From Limonium bicolor (taxonomy: Eukaryota > Streptophyta > Magnoliopsida > Caryophyllales > Plumbaginaceae): a stretch of 64,000 nucleotides of DNA. Below the pieces are notes generated by a model. It saw only the letters and a list, made by a program, of their open reading frames with translations. It searched no databases and had not been told where the DNA came from. Shown here piece by piece: positions 33,425 through 46,367 of the stretch (position 1 is the stretch's first letter; every line of letters begins with the position of its first letter). The translations under genes and the position numbers were made by a program. The stretch covers positions 147,986,982 through 148,050,981 of the forward strand of contig CM041781.1 of assembly GCA_023374045.1 (NCBI GenBank), read 5' to 3'.

Positions 33425-36400
33425 CAATTGTGACTTTAGTAGGTTGTGGACTCGGTACCGAAGGTAACCTGAGTATCCTCGCCGAAGCACAAGCCGGTAA
33501 AAGCGGCACCATCTTAACGGGAACCTTCCCAGTGAACGGCATTAAAGCCAATGTATTATTCGACTCCGGTGCCACCCACACCTTCGTATCACCATCTTTT
33601 GTGAAGAGGTTGAAGCTAGATGCGGATGAGCTACCGAACTTCCTGGTTACTCTCCCATCGAAGGAGCGAATACGATGTACCAAGTATTACAAGTCAACCA
33701 CCATTGAAATCAAAGGCGAATCGTTTCCCATCTCCTTCATCGAGTTCAATGGGTTGGGATTCGACGTAATAGTCAGAATGAATTGGTTGGAGCGGCACAA
33801 GGGTAGGATCCTCTGCGCCGAGCATCGATTGCTACTCAAGAGTCCTTCTGAGGTTACGGTATCTTACCGCCAGAGCCTTCGACCATAGTCATCTCTACTA
33901 TGGCTATGTACCGGGAGCTCAGAAAGGGCCATGAAGTATATTTGTGTTATGTGCAAGACCTGGAGAGAGATCCAGAGTTCAACCCTGAAGTACCCGTTGT
34001 ATCTGAATTTCCTGATGTATTCCCTAAGGAGCTACCCGGCATGCCACCTCGACGAGCAGTAGAGTTTGAAATTGACCTTCTGCTTGGTACCGGTCCTATT
34101 GCTAGGGCACCGTACAGCATGGCACCTGCTGAAATGACAGAGTTGAAAGAGCAGTTACGCGATCTCCTCAACAAAGGGTTATACGCCCGAGCGTATCACC
34201 CTGGGGAGCACCGGTCCTCTTCGTGAAGAAGAAGGATGGTAGCCTCCGACTTTGTATTGACTACCACGAGCTGAATGCGGTTACAGTAAAAAATAAATAC
34301 CCATTGCCACGCATCGACGATTTATTCGACCAGCTGAAAGGAGCCTCAGTCTTCTCTAAGATCGACCTCCGTTCTGGGTATCATCAGATTACTATCAGAG
34401 AGCAAGACATAGAGAAAACAACATTCTGCACCAGATATGGCCACTACGAATTCACAGTCATGCCATTCGGTTTGTCGAACGCACCAGCAAAATTCATGGA
34501 TCTAATGAATTGACTCTTCAGTGAGCAGTTGGACACCTCAATTGTAGTATTTATTGATGACATCCTTGTATTCTCAAAATTAGCAGAGGAGCATGAAATT
34601 CACTTGAGGAAAGTGATTGAGACACTGCGTGAGAACCAGCTGTATGCGAAGTTCTCTAAATGAGAGTTTTGGCTAGATCAGGTTCATTTCCTCGGTCATG
34701 TCATCTCGAGCGCAGGTATCTCAGTTGACCCTTCTAAGATAGAAGCTGTACGATCATGGCCTAGACCCAAGACTGTTACCGACATTCGAAACTTTCTTAG
34801 TCTAGCCGGTTACTACTGGAGATTTGTAAAGGACTTCTCGAAAGTCGCTAAGCCCATGACCACACTAATGAAGAAAGATGCACCACCGTTTGTATGGACA
34901 GACGAGTGTGAAGTATCATTTCAGAGCCTGAAAGACTCATTGACCTCATCGCCCATCCTTACTCTTCTAGAGGGCACAGAGGGATTTGAGGTATATTGCG
35001 ACGCATCAGGAAAGGGAATGGGATGCGTACTCATGCAGCATGGCAAGGTTGTAGCTTATGCCTCCCGCCAGTGGAAAAAGCATGAGGAGAATTACCCAAC
35101 ACACGACTTAGAGTTAGGAGCCATTGTCTTCGCCTTGAAGATATGGCGACACTATCTCTATGGGGTAAGCATCACATCACCATCTACTTCGACCATAAGA
35201 GCTTACAGTATGTATATACACAGAAAGAATTGAATTTGAGACATAGAAGGTGGATGGAGTTTCTCTCAGACTACGACATCAACCTGCAGTATAAGGAAGG
35301 GAAGGCAAACGTGGTAGCCGACGCCCAGAGCCGTCGAGCACACTCGCTCCATTCGCTACTCGCTTCTTCTTGCTTGGTTGACGAGGTACGAGACACTCAG
35401 TTGTGCGACCCTTACCTAACCGAAATCAAACAGAAGATCACTGATGGTACATTTGAAAGGAAGAAGTATGATTTTAAGTTGCATGCAGATGGTCTGATTC
35501 GGCTGAATGGCAGGCTATGCGTCCCCTGAAGCAATGTTGAGCTAAGGGATCGCATCCTGCGAGAGTCACACAGTTCTACATTGTCAGTCCATCCAGGAGC
35601 CTCCAAGATGTACAAAGACATGAAGAGGTACTTCTGGGTGGTCTGGAATAAAGTCAGATGTGACAGAGTATGTATTGAGATGCTTGACATGCCAGAAGGT
35701 GAAATTCGAACATCGTAGACCGGGCGGAATGGTACAATCAATGCCAGTTCCGGAGTGGAAGTTTCATGATATCTCCATGGATTTTGTTGTAGGACTCCCA
35801 CCTACCAGGGGAGGACTCAACATGATCGGGGTTGTAGTCGATCGCCTTACCAAGGTTGCCAGATTCATACCGATGAAGGACACCTGGAAGGTAATGAAGC
35901 TCGCAGAGCTATTCGACAAGGAGATTATCAGACATCACGGAGTCCCAAAAACCATAGTATCTGACCGCGACACCAGGTTTCTTTCGAGATACTGGAGAGC
36001 TACACGGGAAGCGCTGGGTACAGAATTGAAGTTGAGTACCGCCTTCCATCCTCAGACCGACAGTCAGACAGAAAGAACCATCCAGACACTGGAGGACATG
36101 CTTCGGGCATGTGCCTTAGACTTTCAGGGGAGTTGGTTAGATAAGCTTCATCTTATCGAGTTCTCGTACAATAATAGCTATCATGCTTCAATTAAGATGT
36201 CGCCTTTCCAAGCCATTACGGTAGACCTTGCCGTACACCCTTGTGTTGGGATGAGTCAAGCGAAGCGGTCATCATAGGACCGGAGTATTTAGAACAAGTC
36301 CAAGCAGAAGTATAACAAATCCGAGCCAATATGAAGGCAGCCCAAGATAGATAGAAATCCTATGCGGATATGAGACGACGCGACCTTGAGTTCGCCATGG

Positions 36401-36819
36401 GCGACCAAGTGTTTTTGCGAGTCTCACCTATGAAGGGCGTATTCCGTTTTGGTCAGAAGGGCAAGCTGAGCCCAAAGTTTGTAGGGCCGCACACTATCAC
36501 CGAGAGAGTTGGATCCGTAGCCTATAGGTTAGCATTACCTGAGGACTTGGGGCGTGTCCATGATGTCTTTCATGTGTCACAACTCAAGAAGTATATCGCT
36601 GATCCTTCTCATGTCCTAGAACCCGAGAGATATCCATTGAGCCAACTATGAGATATGTCGAAACCCCCGTGAGAATCCTTGATAGGAAGACCAGAGACAC
36701 TCGCCATAAGTCTATACGAATGGTGAAGGTCCTATGGTCAAACCATGATGTCGAAGAAGCGACATGGGAGTTGGAAGATGCCATGAAGGCGAAGTACCCA
36801 CAGTTGTTCATAGACTAGA
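33425..36819 (+). pseudogene. Ty3/gypsy chromovirus pol (Tekay/Del-like): PR-RT-RH-INT-chromodomain
   Basis: Domains in order: aspartic protease (VLFDSGATHTFVS, ~33555-33595); a linker frame 33900-34226; reverse transcriptase ([40 protein letters not shown], and [12 protein letters not shown] near 34550); RNase H ([31 protein letters not shown]); integrase zinc finger and core (MDFVVGLP, DRLTKVARFIP, VSDRDTRFLSRYW, STAFHPQTDSQTER); and in another frame near 36645-36819 a chromodomain (VKVLWSNHDVEEATWELED). Frameshifts near 34205, 35160, 35650 and 36275 and stops at 34511 (CGA to TGA type), 34661 and 35527 inactivate it. gag and the 5' LTR are missing: AlkB sequence stands in their place. Confidence 0.9.
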
Positions 36820-37266
36820 TAGTCTAGTATTTAGTACATACGGGTATGGGGCGTACCCCTTTTTAAAGGGGGTAGAGCCTTTTGCTTTTGCATTGCTTCA
36901 GGTGAGCATTGCTTAGTGTGTAGGTATTGTAATATATTTCAATGGCACATGTAGTGCGGAGTGTATTTGGTATGTGAATGTATGTATGTTTAATTTGTAG
37001 TGTATGGATGTGCATGGGTATGGTATGGTGTATTGGTGTAATGTGTATCGCGAATTGCAGTGTGTATGGTGTAATGTGGATATGATGTGTATGGAAATGT
37101 GGATTGTGTATGTGCTTGATTTGTGTATGTTTGTAATGCGAAGGAAGTAAACACCTCATAGGTGTAGTAAGACACATTAATTCAATTGGTTTGCCTAATG
37201 AGTAGAATTAATAAACTATTAACCTTGAGCAACTTTGAGGGCAAAGTTTCTTAACGGGGGTAGATT
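36820..37266 (+). other. 3' untranslated region and polypurine tract of the chromovirus
   Basis: Contains a gtgtatg-rich stretch (36930-37130) and ends with gagggcaaagtttcttaac followed by the purine tract gggggtagat, the usual arrangement just 5' of a Tekay-type 3' LTR. No gene. Confidence 0.7.
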
Positions 37267-40200
37267 GAAATACCCCGTAATTAAAAATAGTGATTTATTA
37301 GGCTAATAAGTGTTTTAGAAGCTTAATTATGTCAAAATAATCATCAGGGAACAAATCCCGAAGAAAACGGATCTTTAAAATGAATTGAAAACACTAATAA
37401 ACCTTAAAGCATGTTTTTCAAGGAAACCGGGAAAACATGACTTTAAGCGGGTCAAATAGACTCGTAACAATTTTGGTCAACTAAATAGTCATTAAACATT
37501 AGTGAAGGTCTAGAACCAATAAAAATCAATGAAACGAGGAAATAGTAAAAACTGTCAAAAACGGGAAGTTGTGGGGTAAAAACATAGATAACCCAAACTA
37601 GTGTGTCCACTATTGAAATAAAAATGTAAAGTTTGTGTGTGTGGGCTGTGTCAGCCGATTTCCCCCTCTCTCACACACTCTCTTAATTCCCTTTTCATTT
37701 GCAAAAGACAAACACAATTAAAAAGCATAAAGCAACTCCCATTTACTTACTCACTCTCTCTCCTACCCTCACATTTCTCTCACTCTCGTACAGACCCCCC
37801 CTCCTCTTCCTCTCTATTTTCTTCTTCCTCAACCGGTAACAATGGAGAATTGAGCAACTCACAAAAACATCCACTTCTCTCCTCTTGTTAACCCATCAAA
37901 CCTTCACTAAAAATCACAAAAAGTATACCATTGTGTTCCTCTCATCGAGGAGAACACTATCCTCTTTTTGAAATTCGAAAACAAGCATTTTCATCTCCAT
38001 GGGTGTGCTGCGTTTGGAGCTTCAAGACCACCATTAGAACCACCTTCATTTCCTTGTTACTTTGAGGTAAAAATATTCTTGAAACCTCATCTTTTTCTAG
38101 CCCTTGTGGGCAAAACGAAATTTGAACTAAACCCTTGCTTGTTCCTTTATACTCTAGCCAATTTTAGCTTCTTTGGTGGAGTAGGAATCTTGTTCTTGAG
38201 CTATTCTAAGCTTCATCTACATCCTTGCAAGGTAATAAAGTTTCTAAACCCTAAAACTTACCTTAAAGCTTAAAGATGGTTAGGGTTAGTTTTTGATATT
38301 GAAATGTGTATATCAATGGGTTGCAGTGTTGGAGAGTTTGATTTACAAAACCGGTGGGGAGAGAAAAGAAAGAGGAAAGGAAGAAGAAAGAAGAAGAGAA
38401 GAGAAACTGAAAGAAGAACAAGGTAAATGATGCTCACATTTGTAGTCTTGTAATTGTTCTATGTAACAGATTTTAGTAGCTTTTGAATGTATATTGAAAA
38501 TGGTAATGAGTAGTAGTGTAATGAGGAAGAAGATCTAAACTGTTTTGGGAGCTTAAAAGACAATATAAAACTTGTTGAAACCTAGAGGGAATTAGATGTT
38601 GAGTGCAGGAATTTAATGATGTATAGTGTAGTATTGTGTTGGAGAGTTGTGTATATTGTTGTGTTTATAAGCAGGTGAAATGAGTGATGATTTGTAAGCT
38701 AAATGATGTGGAGATAATGTAGAAATTTAGCGGAGGCTATGTCAAAATTTACCTAGAACTAGAAGACTTATGAGCTAGAAAGTAGGTAAAAATATACCTT
38801 GCAACAGATTTTGATTTGAGATAGTTAGTGGGTAGGTTAGGAGAAGTAGCTAATGCATTGTAAGCTTTGGGAATGACATTAGAAGAGGGAGCTATAGAAG
38901 GAGGAAGGGAGAACTACAATACAATCTGTAGCAAGACACAACTAGGAAAAACTAGTGTAAGTGCTGAAATGAAACTTGGAAAATTATGTGTGTAAATTAG
39001 TATAGAAGTGTGTAAAGAGTAAATGAATGAACTTAGGTGAATTAGGAGGTTTAATTAGTACTAAAACATGTTAGGATGTATGTAGGAAGATTGGGGAAGA
39101 AAGGAAATGAAAAACAAAGCCTGTAGGTATGTCCTGCTACCGACTGACCTAGAGGTTGGATCAGTCGGTGGGTCGGTCGGGGCTTAAACAACAAAATTAA
39201 ATATTCTGGAACGGACCCACCCAGAAGCCGTGAGTCGGTCGTGGGTCGGTCGGAGCTTAGACAATGGGACTGAAACTTTCTGGAATGGACCGACCCAGAG
39301 GTGTATGGGTCGGTCGGAACAGTTCTGGGTCGGTTAGGAGAATTTTAGAGGACGAAAACTTACTGGAATGGACCGACCGAAGGGGGTTGGGTTGGTCGGT
39401 GGGTCGGTCGACCCAAAACTTACAAAAAAAAATTTATTATACTAAGTATATATATATATATGTATACCCACATATACATATATACATATATATAAGAACA
39501 CCATTGTTAAGTAAGGGAGTAACTTAAAGTAATGAGAAGTAAGTAAACAAGGTGAAAGTGTATAGAGATTACAAAGACATAGTAAGTATGAGTTAGGAAA
39601 CATAATAGGAATACGAGTTAAGTTGATTGAAGATAATTAACCACTCGATTACATGTATGTTATAGGACTTGATTTGTGAGCACCGGAGGAAAGTCGGTTA
39701 CAAGTACAACGGTGAACGGTATGAACTCCTCATGCCCCGTATGCGATCTTGGTTACTCTGATTTGTGTGTTGTGTGCTAACTGATCACCAAATTAGATAA
39801 ACACACGAATCAGATATATTATGCTTACTTGGGATTATCATGAGCTTGTTCCCTATTTGTATATTTCCTTTAAATTATAGTTTGTATAATTCATGAAATG
39901 TATGGATGAATATGAATGTGTGTATGCTTGAAGTATTGTTGTGACCGAATGTGTTTGTGATTGGACTTCTAACTGATTCCTAACAAGCTAACCAATCTAA
40001 CTTGAAAATTGGTAATTAAATTGGGATGAGTAGAAGTCCGATATAGTTTCGGCCACGCGTGAGGATGCGGAGTCACAAGAGGTTGGCTCCAATTCCTGAC
40101 TCTAAAACTGGTCCACGGCCCAAACCCCTTAAATGGGTAGCATCCTGGATTGGCGAGTCAAGTAAATCCCGGTGGTGGGACGGAGTAGTCCCCGGGCCGG

Positions 40201-41062
40201 AGGTCACACCGACTTAACATGAGTAAAAGTAAGTAAGTTAGAATGAGTAAACGAGTATGGTAAAGTAAGTAGGTAAAGTAAGTAAGTAAAGAAAGAGTAA
40301 GTAATGTGTAATGAGTAAAAGAGTAAATTGCATTCCGATTAACCCGGATGCGTACCTTGGCTAACTCGTGTGAAGGTAAGTATTGTGTGCACTATTGTAT
40401 TGATGTTTTGGGTTGTGTATTGTATTGAGCATGATTGTATGATGTATGCAAAGCATGTATGTATGAAATTAATGAACCGCATGTACAGTCGACCTTAAAT
40501 AGTCGGCGTGCCCTAGCTAGCACGTGGTATATGCGGAGTTTATGCGTAGCTTTTGCTGAGCCCCTTGGGGCGATGTTTTTACTACACGCAGGTCCTCGAG
40601 ACGGGTGAAGACCATGAAGAGATTTATTTTGATTTCTTTTTGTCTGTAAATGGGTGAATTGTGAATGGTGTACTATGTTGTACACGGCTGTAGGTTTGTT
40701 AGCTGGTGTACCATAGGGTACACCCTTTTGGGATAATGAAAGGAATACTGAGATGGTGTAGGTGAGTAGCTTGTAGAAACTCATTCATTTTTGGGAGACT
40801 TGAAAGGGATGTAATTAGATACTTGGTATACTCGGTAATCCAGCAATGTAAGTATATTATCTTTTGTATTTGGAATGTAATGTAGTAGCTCGGTATACTT
40901 AGGCATCAGACCGTAACTGTAGGTAGTGTAAGCCTTGCTAGCCGTATGGGCGGTAAACGGCGTTGTATCACCTCGTAGTAGTAGTAGGATTTCCGCTGCG
41001 ATGTAGTAGGATTAACAGGTCAATTAGACGGTAAACATATGATTAACGGTAGGGGTGTTACA
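37267..41062 (+). repeat. 3' LTR of the chromovirus (3.8 kb)
   Basis: Starts TGAAATACCCCG after the purine tract and ends GGGGTGTTACA at 41062, after which in-frame pol sequence of another element begins. It has a CT-rich leader-like stretch (37660-37830), a GGTCGGTCGG palindrome block (39137-39412), a TA microsatellite (39450-39495) and a gtaagta-rich stretch (40220-40330). No convincing gene; short frames are chance. The 3' side resembles the minus-strand LTR at 48798 and beyond. Confidence 0.75.
39137..39412. repeat. CGACC/GGTCGGTCGG palindrome block
   Basis: Four clusters of (g)ggtcggtcgg with opposing accgaccca elements at about 60-75 bp spacing, e.g. atggaccgaccgaagggg then gtgggtcggtcgaccc. 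Structurally like the blocks in the other LTR families but with a different motif. Confidence 0.8.
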
Positions 41063-44000
41063 CAGGCGGGAGCCGTTTTGCCTTCTTTGGGAATGTAGTT
41101 CCAGGTACGCCTGTGTTGGTGTCGGCGTTGCAGGCGGCTAGTTACTTGAGGAAGGGCTGCCAGGGCTTTTTGTTCTATCTTCCAGAGGTTCGCGAGGGAT
41201 CCAGTTTGGAGAGCATCCCGATTGTCAGAGAGTTCCCTGAGGTCTTTCGGGATGACGTGCCCGGACATCCACCAGAGAGAGGAGGTGGAGTTCACCATTG
41301 ATTTAGCGCCTGAGACTCAGCCCATCTCTAGGGCCCCTTACCGTATGAGTCCGGCAGAGCTGAAGGTTCAGCTACATGAGTTGTGTGATAAGGGCTTCAT
41401 TCGCCCTAGCGTTTCGCCTTGGGGAGTGCCAGTGCTATTTGTGAAGAAGAAGGACGGAACCTTCAGGCTATGCATCAATTATAGGGAGCTGAATAAAGTG
41501 ACAATCAAGAATCGTTATCCCTTACCTCGCATTGACGATTTGTTTGACCAGTTGGTGGGTGCCACAGTTTTCCCAAAGATAGACCTCCGTTCAGGCTACC
41601 ATCAGTTGAGGATTAAGGCTGAGGATGTGCCTAAGTCCGCCTTTAGGACTCGTTATGTTCATTACGAGTTCCTAGTTATGTCATTTGGTTTGACTAATGC
41701 ACCATCTGTTTTTATGGATATGATGAACCGAGTTTTCAAACCTTATTTGGATCAGTTTGTGGTTGTCTTCATAGATGACATCTTGGTGTACTCCAAGAGT
41801 GCAGAGGAGCACGAGGAGCACCCGAGGATCGTTCTGTAGAGACTGAAGGAGCGGGAACTTTATGCTATGCTGAAGAAGTGTGGCTTTTGGCTCGATCGCG
41901 TAGTGTTCTTAGGACATGTAGTCTCGAAGGACGGTATCTTAGTGGATCCCGAGAAGATTAGAGCTGTGATGGAGTGGGCGAGGCCCTCAAATGTTGTTGA
42001 GATCCGTAGCTTCCTTGGGTTAGCTGGGTACTACAGGAAGTTTGTTGAGGGGTTTTGTAAGATTGTATCCCCGCTGACCCGCCTGTTGAGGATGGAGATT
42101 AAGTTCGAGTGGAGCGAGGCTTGCGAGTAGAGCTTCCAGGAGATTAAGAGGAGATTGACGACTGCACCGATTCTGACTTTGCCATCTGGGACCGAGGGCT
42201 TCAAGGTCTTCTACGATGTGTCCCATAAGGGACTTGGATGTGTCTTGATGCAGCAGAGTAAGGTAGTGGCTTATGGCTCTCGACAGCTGAAGCCCTATGA
42301 GAAGAACTACCCTACCCACGATCTGGAGTTGGCAGCCGTGGTGTTTGCGCTGAAGATTTGAAGACATTATTTGTATGGAGCGTCGTGTAAGGTTTACACG
42401 GACCACAAGAGTCTCAAGTATTTGTTCACTCAGAAGGAGCTGAACTTGAGACAGAGGAGGTGGTTGGAGCTACTTCACGACTACGACTTGGAGATCCTCT
42501 ACCACCCTGGTAGAGCGAACGTTGTGGCAGATGCTTTGAGTTGAAGAGGTACTCCGGGCATAACTTGTGCCTTGACAGGAGTTCAGAGGTTAGCTGTAGA
42601 GCTACAACGTATGGGCGTTTAGGTTGTCAGACTAGACAATGCTAGTATGATAGCAGCGCTTCAGGTTCAGTCTTTGTTAGTGGATAGGATCAGAGTTGGT
42701 CAGGAGTCAGAATCAGTGTTAAGTCGGATCAGAGAGGGGCTGTCTGCATAGTAGAGTTCAGACTTCAGTATCTCCAGTGATGGTTGTCTCCGTTTTGGAG
42801 GTCGAGTGTGTGTGCCGGATGATGCAGTTCTATGCAGAGAGTTCCTTCAGGAGGCGCACGGAGCTCCATACTCGGTTCACCCAGGAGGTGAAGATGTATG
42901 GTACCGGGATCTTAGGGAGTCATTCTGGTGGTCTGGGATGAAGCGTGACATCTCCGAGTTCATTTCGTAGTGCCAGACCTGTCAGCAGGTGAAGGCTGAG
43001 CACCAGAGGCTAGCGGGCTTGCTTCAGCCCCTTCCCATCCCTGAGTGGAAGTGGGAGAGTGTGGGGATGGACTTTGTCATGGATTTGCCTAAGACTTCTT
43101 CGGGCTGTGACGCTGTATGGGTGATAGTTGATCGACTGACAAAGTCTGCCCATTTTCTGCAAGTGAAGAAGACTTTCGGTTTAAAGCGTTTGGCTCGTCT
43201 GTATCTTGATGAGATAGTGAGGCTTCATGGGGTGCCGACTTCCATAGTGTCTGACCGCGATCCGCGTTTTGTGTATAGATTCTGGTGCAGTTTACATAAG
43301 GCCTTGGGTACGAATCTAGCTTTCAGTTCAGCCTACCATCCTCAATCGGATGGCCAGACAAAGAGGACTAATCAGGTCCTGGAGGACATGCCTCGCGCAT
43401 GTGTCCTAGATTTTGGAGGTAGCTGGGATCAGCATGTGACCCTGATCAAATTTGCTTACAACAACACCTTTCAGGTGAGCATTGGTATGACTCCGTTTGA
43501 AGCGTTGTATGGTAGGAGGTGCAGGTCTCCCATCTGTTGGAATGACCTGAAGGAGAGAGTCTTAGTTGGACCTGAGCTTGTGTAGGGTGCAGTAGAGAAG
43601 ATCAGGATGATTCGGGAGCGCCTACTTGTTGCTCAGAGTAGACAGAAGTGCTACGCAGATTAGAGGCGTAGACCACTTGAGTTTGAAGTTGGAGATCATG
43701 CGTACATGCGGGTGTCGCCAGTCAGGGGTGTTTGTCCAGTTGGGAAGCGTGGGAAGCTTAGCCCAAGGTTTGTAGGACTTTTGAGATCTTGGAGTGAATT
43801 GGCCCTGTGGCATATCGTCTAGCTTTTTGCCTCCATCATTGTCTGCTGTCCACAACGTCTTCCATGTTTCGATGCTTAGGAAGTAACTTCATGATCCATC
43901 CCTTGTGATAGACCACAGTCAGCTTCAGTTGAGAGAGGACTTCAGTTATGAGGTGGTGCCTACCCGCATCCTGGGTAGAGATGTTCACCAGCTCTGTAGC

Positions 44001-44108
44001 AAGACCTTACCCATGGTTAAGGTCCAGTGGTTTGACCAGACAGAGAGTGAAGCGACTTGGGAGCTCGAGGATGAGCTATGTGCCAAGTTTCCCTCCCTCT
44101 TCGAGTAG
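41063..44108 (+). pseudogene. Second Ty3/gypsy chromovirus pol (5'-truncated by the insertion at 41062)
   Basis: Opens mid-frame ([30 protein letters not shown]), the linker between protease and RT. Then RT ([49 protein letters not shown] near 41765-41800), RNase H ([14 protein letters not shown]; the usual catalytic Asp-Ala-Ser is DVS), integrase (MDFVMDLPKTSSG, VDRLTKSAHFLQV, VSDRDPRFVYRFW, SSAYHPQSDGQTKRTN) and a chromodomain (43905-44108, VKVQWFDQTESEATWELED). In-frame stops at 41837, 42128, 42359, 42542, 42620, 42749, 42752, 42967, 43583 and 43661, mostly CAG to TAG or CGA to TGA. A frameshift lies near 41275. Clearly dead. Confidence 0.9.
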
Positions 44109-46367
44109 TGAGGTAAGTCAATTTCGAGGACAAAATTCTTTTAAGGGGGAGGTGATGTTATAACCCATAATTCATAACATTATATTATGTCCGTTATAAC
44201 GTTGTTCTAAGTTGGAATGTTTTCCTTACTATCAGTTGGGGACGTCAGAGGCATTATTATATTAACCAAGGACAAGGAAGTCATTACGACTATTTATTTA
44301 AGGTAATTTAAGTTATCTAATTAATAAGGAAAAGGTTTCCTTATTTACTTCCTTTCTAATTTCATGATCAGTCATCTCCTCATCAGTTTCTAATCGTGAA
44401 GAGCGTCTCTCATCGTGGTTTGAATGACAGTTTTCCCTTCTTCCTCTCTCTCTCTCTCTCTCTCAATTTCTCCCTCTGTTGAGAATCATGGTTCTACTGT
44501 TGCAATCAGATTGGTGATCTTCGTTGCGGTGTAGTTCTTCCTCCGTTATCAGGTTTGAATTGCAGAATTGGGACTTCGTTGTCTACTTCGTTCGTCTTCA
44601 GTTTTCTAATTTAGGGTCTTGATTGTGTTTGAATCAGTTGCCGTCGGCTGCGTTCAGATTGGGGTTATACTGCAGTGTTGCTCCTAGTCTTTGGTTTTAG
44701 GTTTGGATTAGTCAGATGTTGTGATTGGTTTGGTTTTCCTTTTTCTATTTCTGATTTGGGGTTTTGGTTATCGATTCAGTGGCTGGTTGGTTCTGTCTGG
44801 TTGAGCAATTGTTCGGTGCTGTTGCTGCTGCGTTCTATGGATTTTCTGCACTTCGAATTGAGGTAGGTGGTTGCTTGATTCGGTGTGGAAGTTCAGCCAT
44901 GGGGATGTTGCAAGGATTTATGGTCTAATTTGGTGTGCATATTTTTAATCTTTGATGGACGTTTGATTACGTTTTTGGATGGCTAAAACCCCATGATTCT
45001 CTGTGTTTTCCTGTGATTTGGTGTGTGTATTGATTTGGTAATTTGTGGTGGTGATTTTGCATATTTTTCTGCTCTGTTCGTCTTCTGGAAATTGCTGTTT
45101 TCGCACTGTCTAAACTTCTGTCCAAGCTTTGAAGTTCGGACAGTGTGTTTTGCACCTCTGAAATTCGAAGTTCGGGACGTGTCCGAACTTCGGTCCGAAC
45201 TTCGATGTTCGGATACCCCGAGGTGTCTTCTCTGTTTTAAGTCTCGAACTATGTCTGAACTTTGACGTTCGGACACAAGTTCGGACGCTACCACGTAACT
45301 TTTTGTCGTAAAATGTCCGAACATCGGTCCGACCTTCGATGTTCGAACACTTCTGTAACTCGTTCTCTGGATTTCAAATCGACTTGTGTCCGAACATTGA
45401 TGTTCGGACACAAGTTCGGACAGTTGACAATTTTGGTTCCTGAAGTTCGACTTGTGTCCGAACTTCGACGTTCGGACATAAGTTCGAACACCCTACTGTT
45501 TTCAACATAACTTCTTCGTCTGAACTTTGATTTGCGTGCCGTTTGCAGCGTTGGATTCCTTTTAATCTGTACTACTGTATTATGAGTGTTTTGGCATGTT
45601 TAAATGCAAGTTTGCTTCTGTCTTTGCAAACCTTCTGTTTTGGGACACTTTACTCTGTTTCTGAGCCGTGAATGGCTGGGTCGAGCTATTCCGTGGTATA
45701 CCATGTAGATGTCGTTCTGAGTGTGGATCATTCCCTTTCTGTTCTGTGGGGTTGACGAACCCTTTGGCTCTTTTGAGTCATTTCTACATTGTCGAGAGGT
45801 CTTTTATGATCTATGGGTCTTTGACCCATCTGAGTGTGTGCATTGTACTGTGTCCCCTATCTATTTGTGAACTCTGATTATTTATGGACTGGGAACTCTG
45901 GTGTTCCATTCAGTATTTGTGTCAGTAATGCTCTGATTGTTTTGGAAACTATTGATTTCTGCTAACCTCTGCTTCTCTTCTTGTTTAATTGTTTTGAGCG
46001 ACCTCACTAATGTCTGTCGCTGCTTACTAGGCATAGTTGTGTGCTCCTTCCCCTACTCTTACTGTTTTTGCAGATTTATTAGCGAGAATCATCTTATGTT
46101 TCTGGAGCCTTTATATTTGTGCTTTCTGGTTGTTAGACATTTCAATCTTATGATTGTAACCTTCGGGCCTCACTTCTTCTAACTTCTGACTTTGTTTTGG
46201 GAATTACTTTATGGTTGATGTATCCAGTACAATTGTTTTTCAATCATTAATACAAGTGTTGTTTCGGGCCTTGTTTGCGAACGTTCGCCTTAGAGCCTTG
46301 CATTATTAGGTAGTAATACGCGGCGTGTAATGCCTCTAACTCTTAGGCCGGTTTTAGGGGCATTACA
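44109..46367 (+). repeat. Purine tract and 3' LTR of the second chromovirus (LTR ~44156-46367)
   Basis: After the stop: atttcgaggacaaaattctt then the purine tract aagggggaggtga. The LTR starts TGTTATAACCC (44156) and ends GGGGCATTACA (46367). It contains a CT microsatellite (44440-44465, probable leader) and a CCGAAC/GTTCGG palindrome block at 45118-45491. Start could be 44153 instead. No gene recognised in the T-rich remainder. Confidence 0.75.
45118..45491. repeat. Palindromic GTTCGGACA / TGTCCGAAC block
   Basis: At least six inverted pairs, e.g. tgtccgaacattgatgttcg with ttcggacacaagttcggaca, spaced 50-70 bases. Motif shared with 9471-9806, which sits in a different LTR. Confidence 0.85.

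Noticed and set aside
33414..35801. Minus-strand frames in the chromovirus pol
   Set aside because: Antisense shadows of protease, RT and integrase coding.
36863..37177. His/Thr-rich minus-strand frame after the chromovirus pol
   Set aside because: Antisense to a gtgtatg-rich untranslated region; low complexity.
39264..39527. Open frame spanning the GGTCGGTCGG block and TA microsatellite
   Set aside because: Made of palindrome and microsatellite repeats; no homology.
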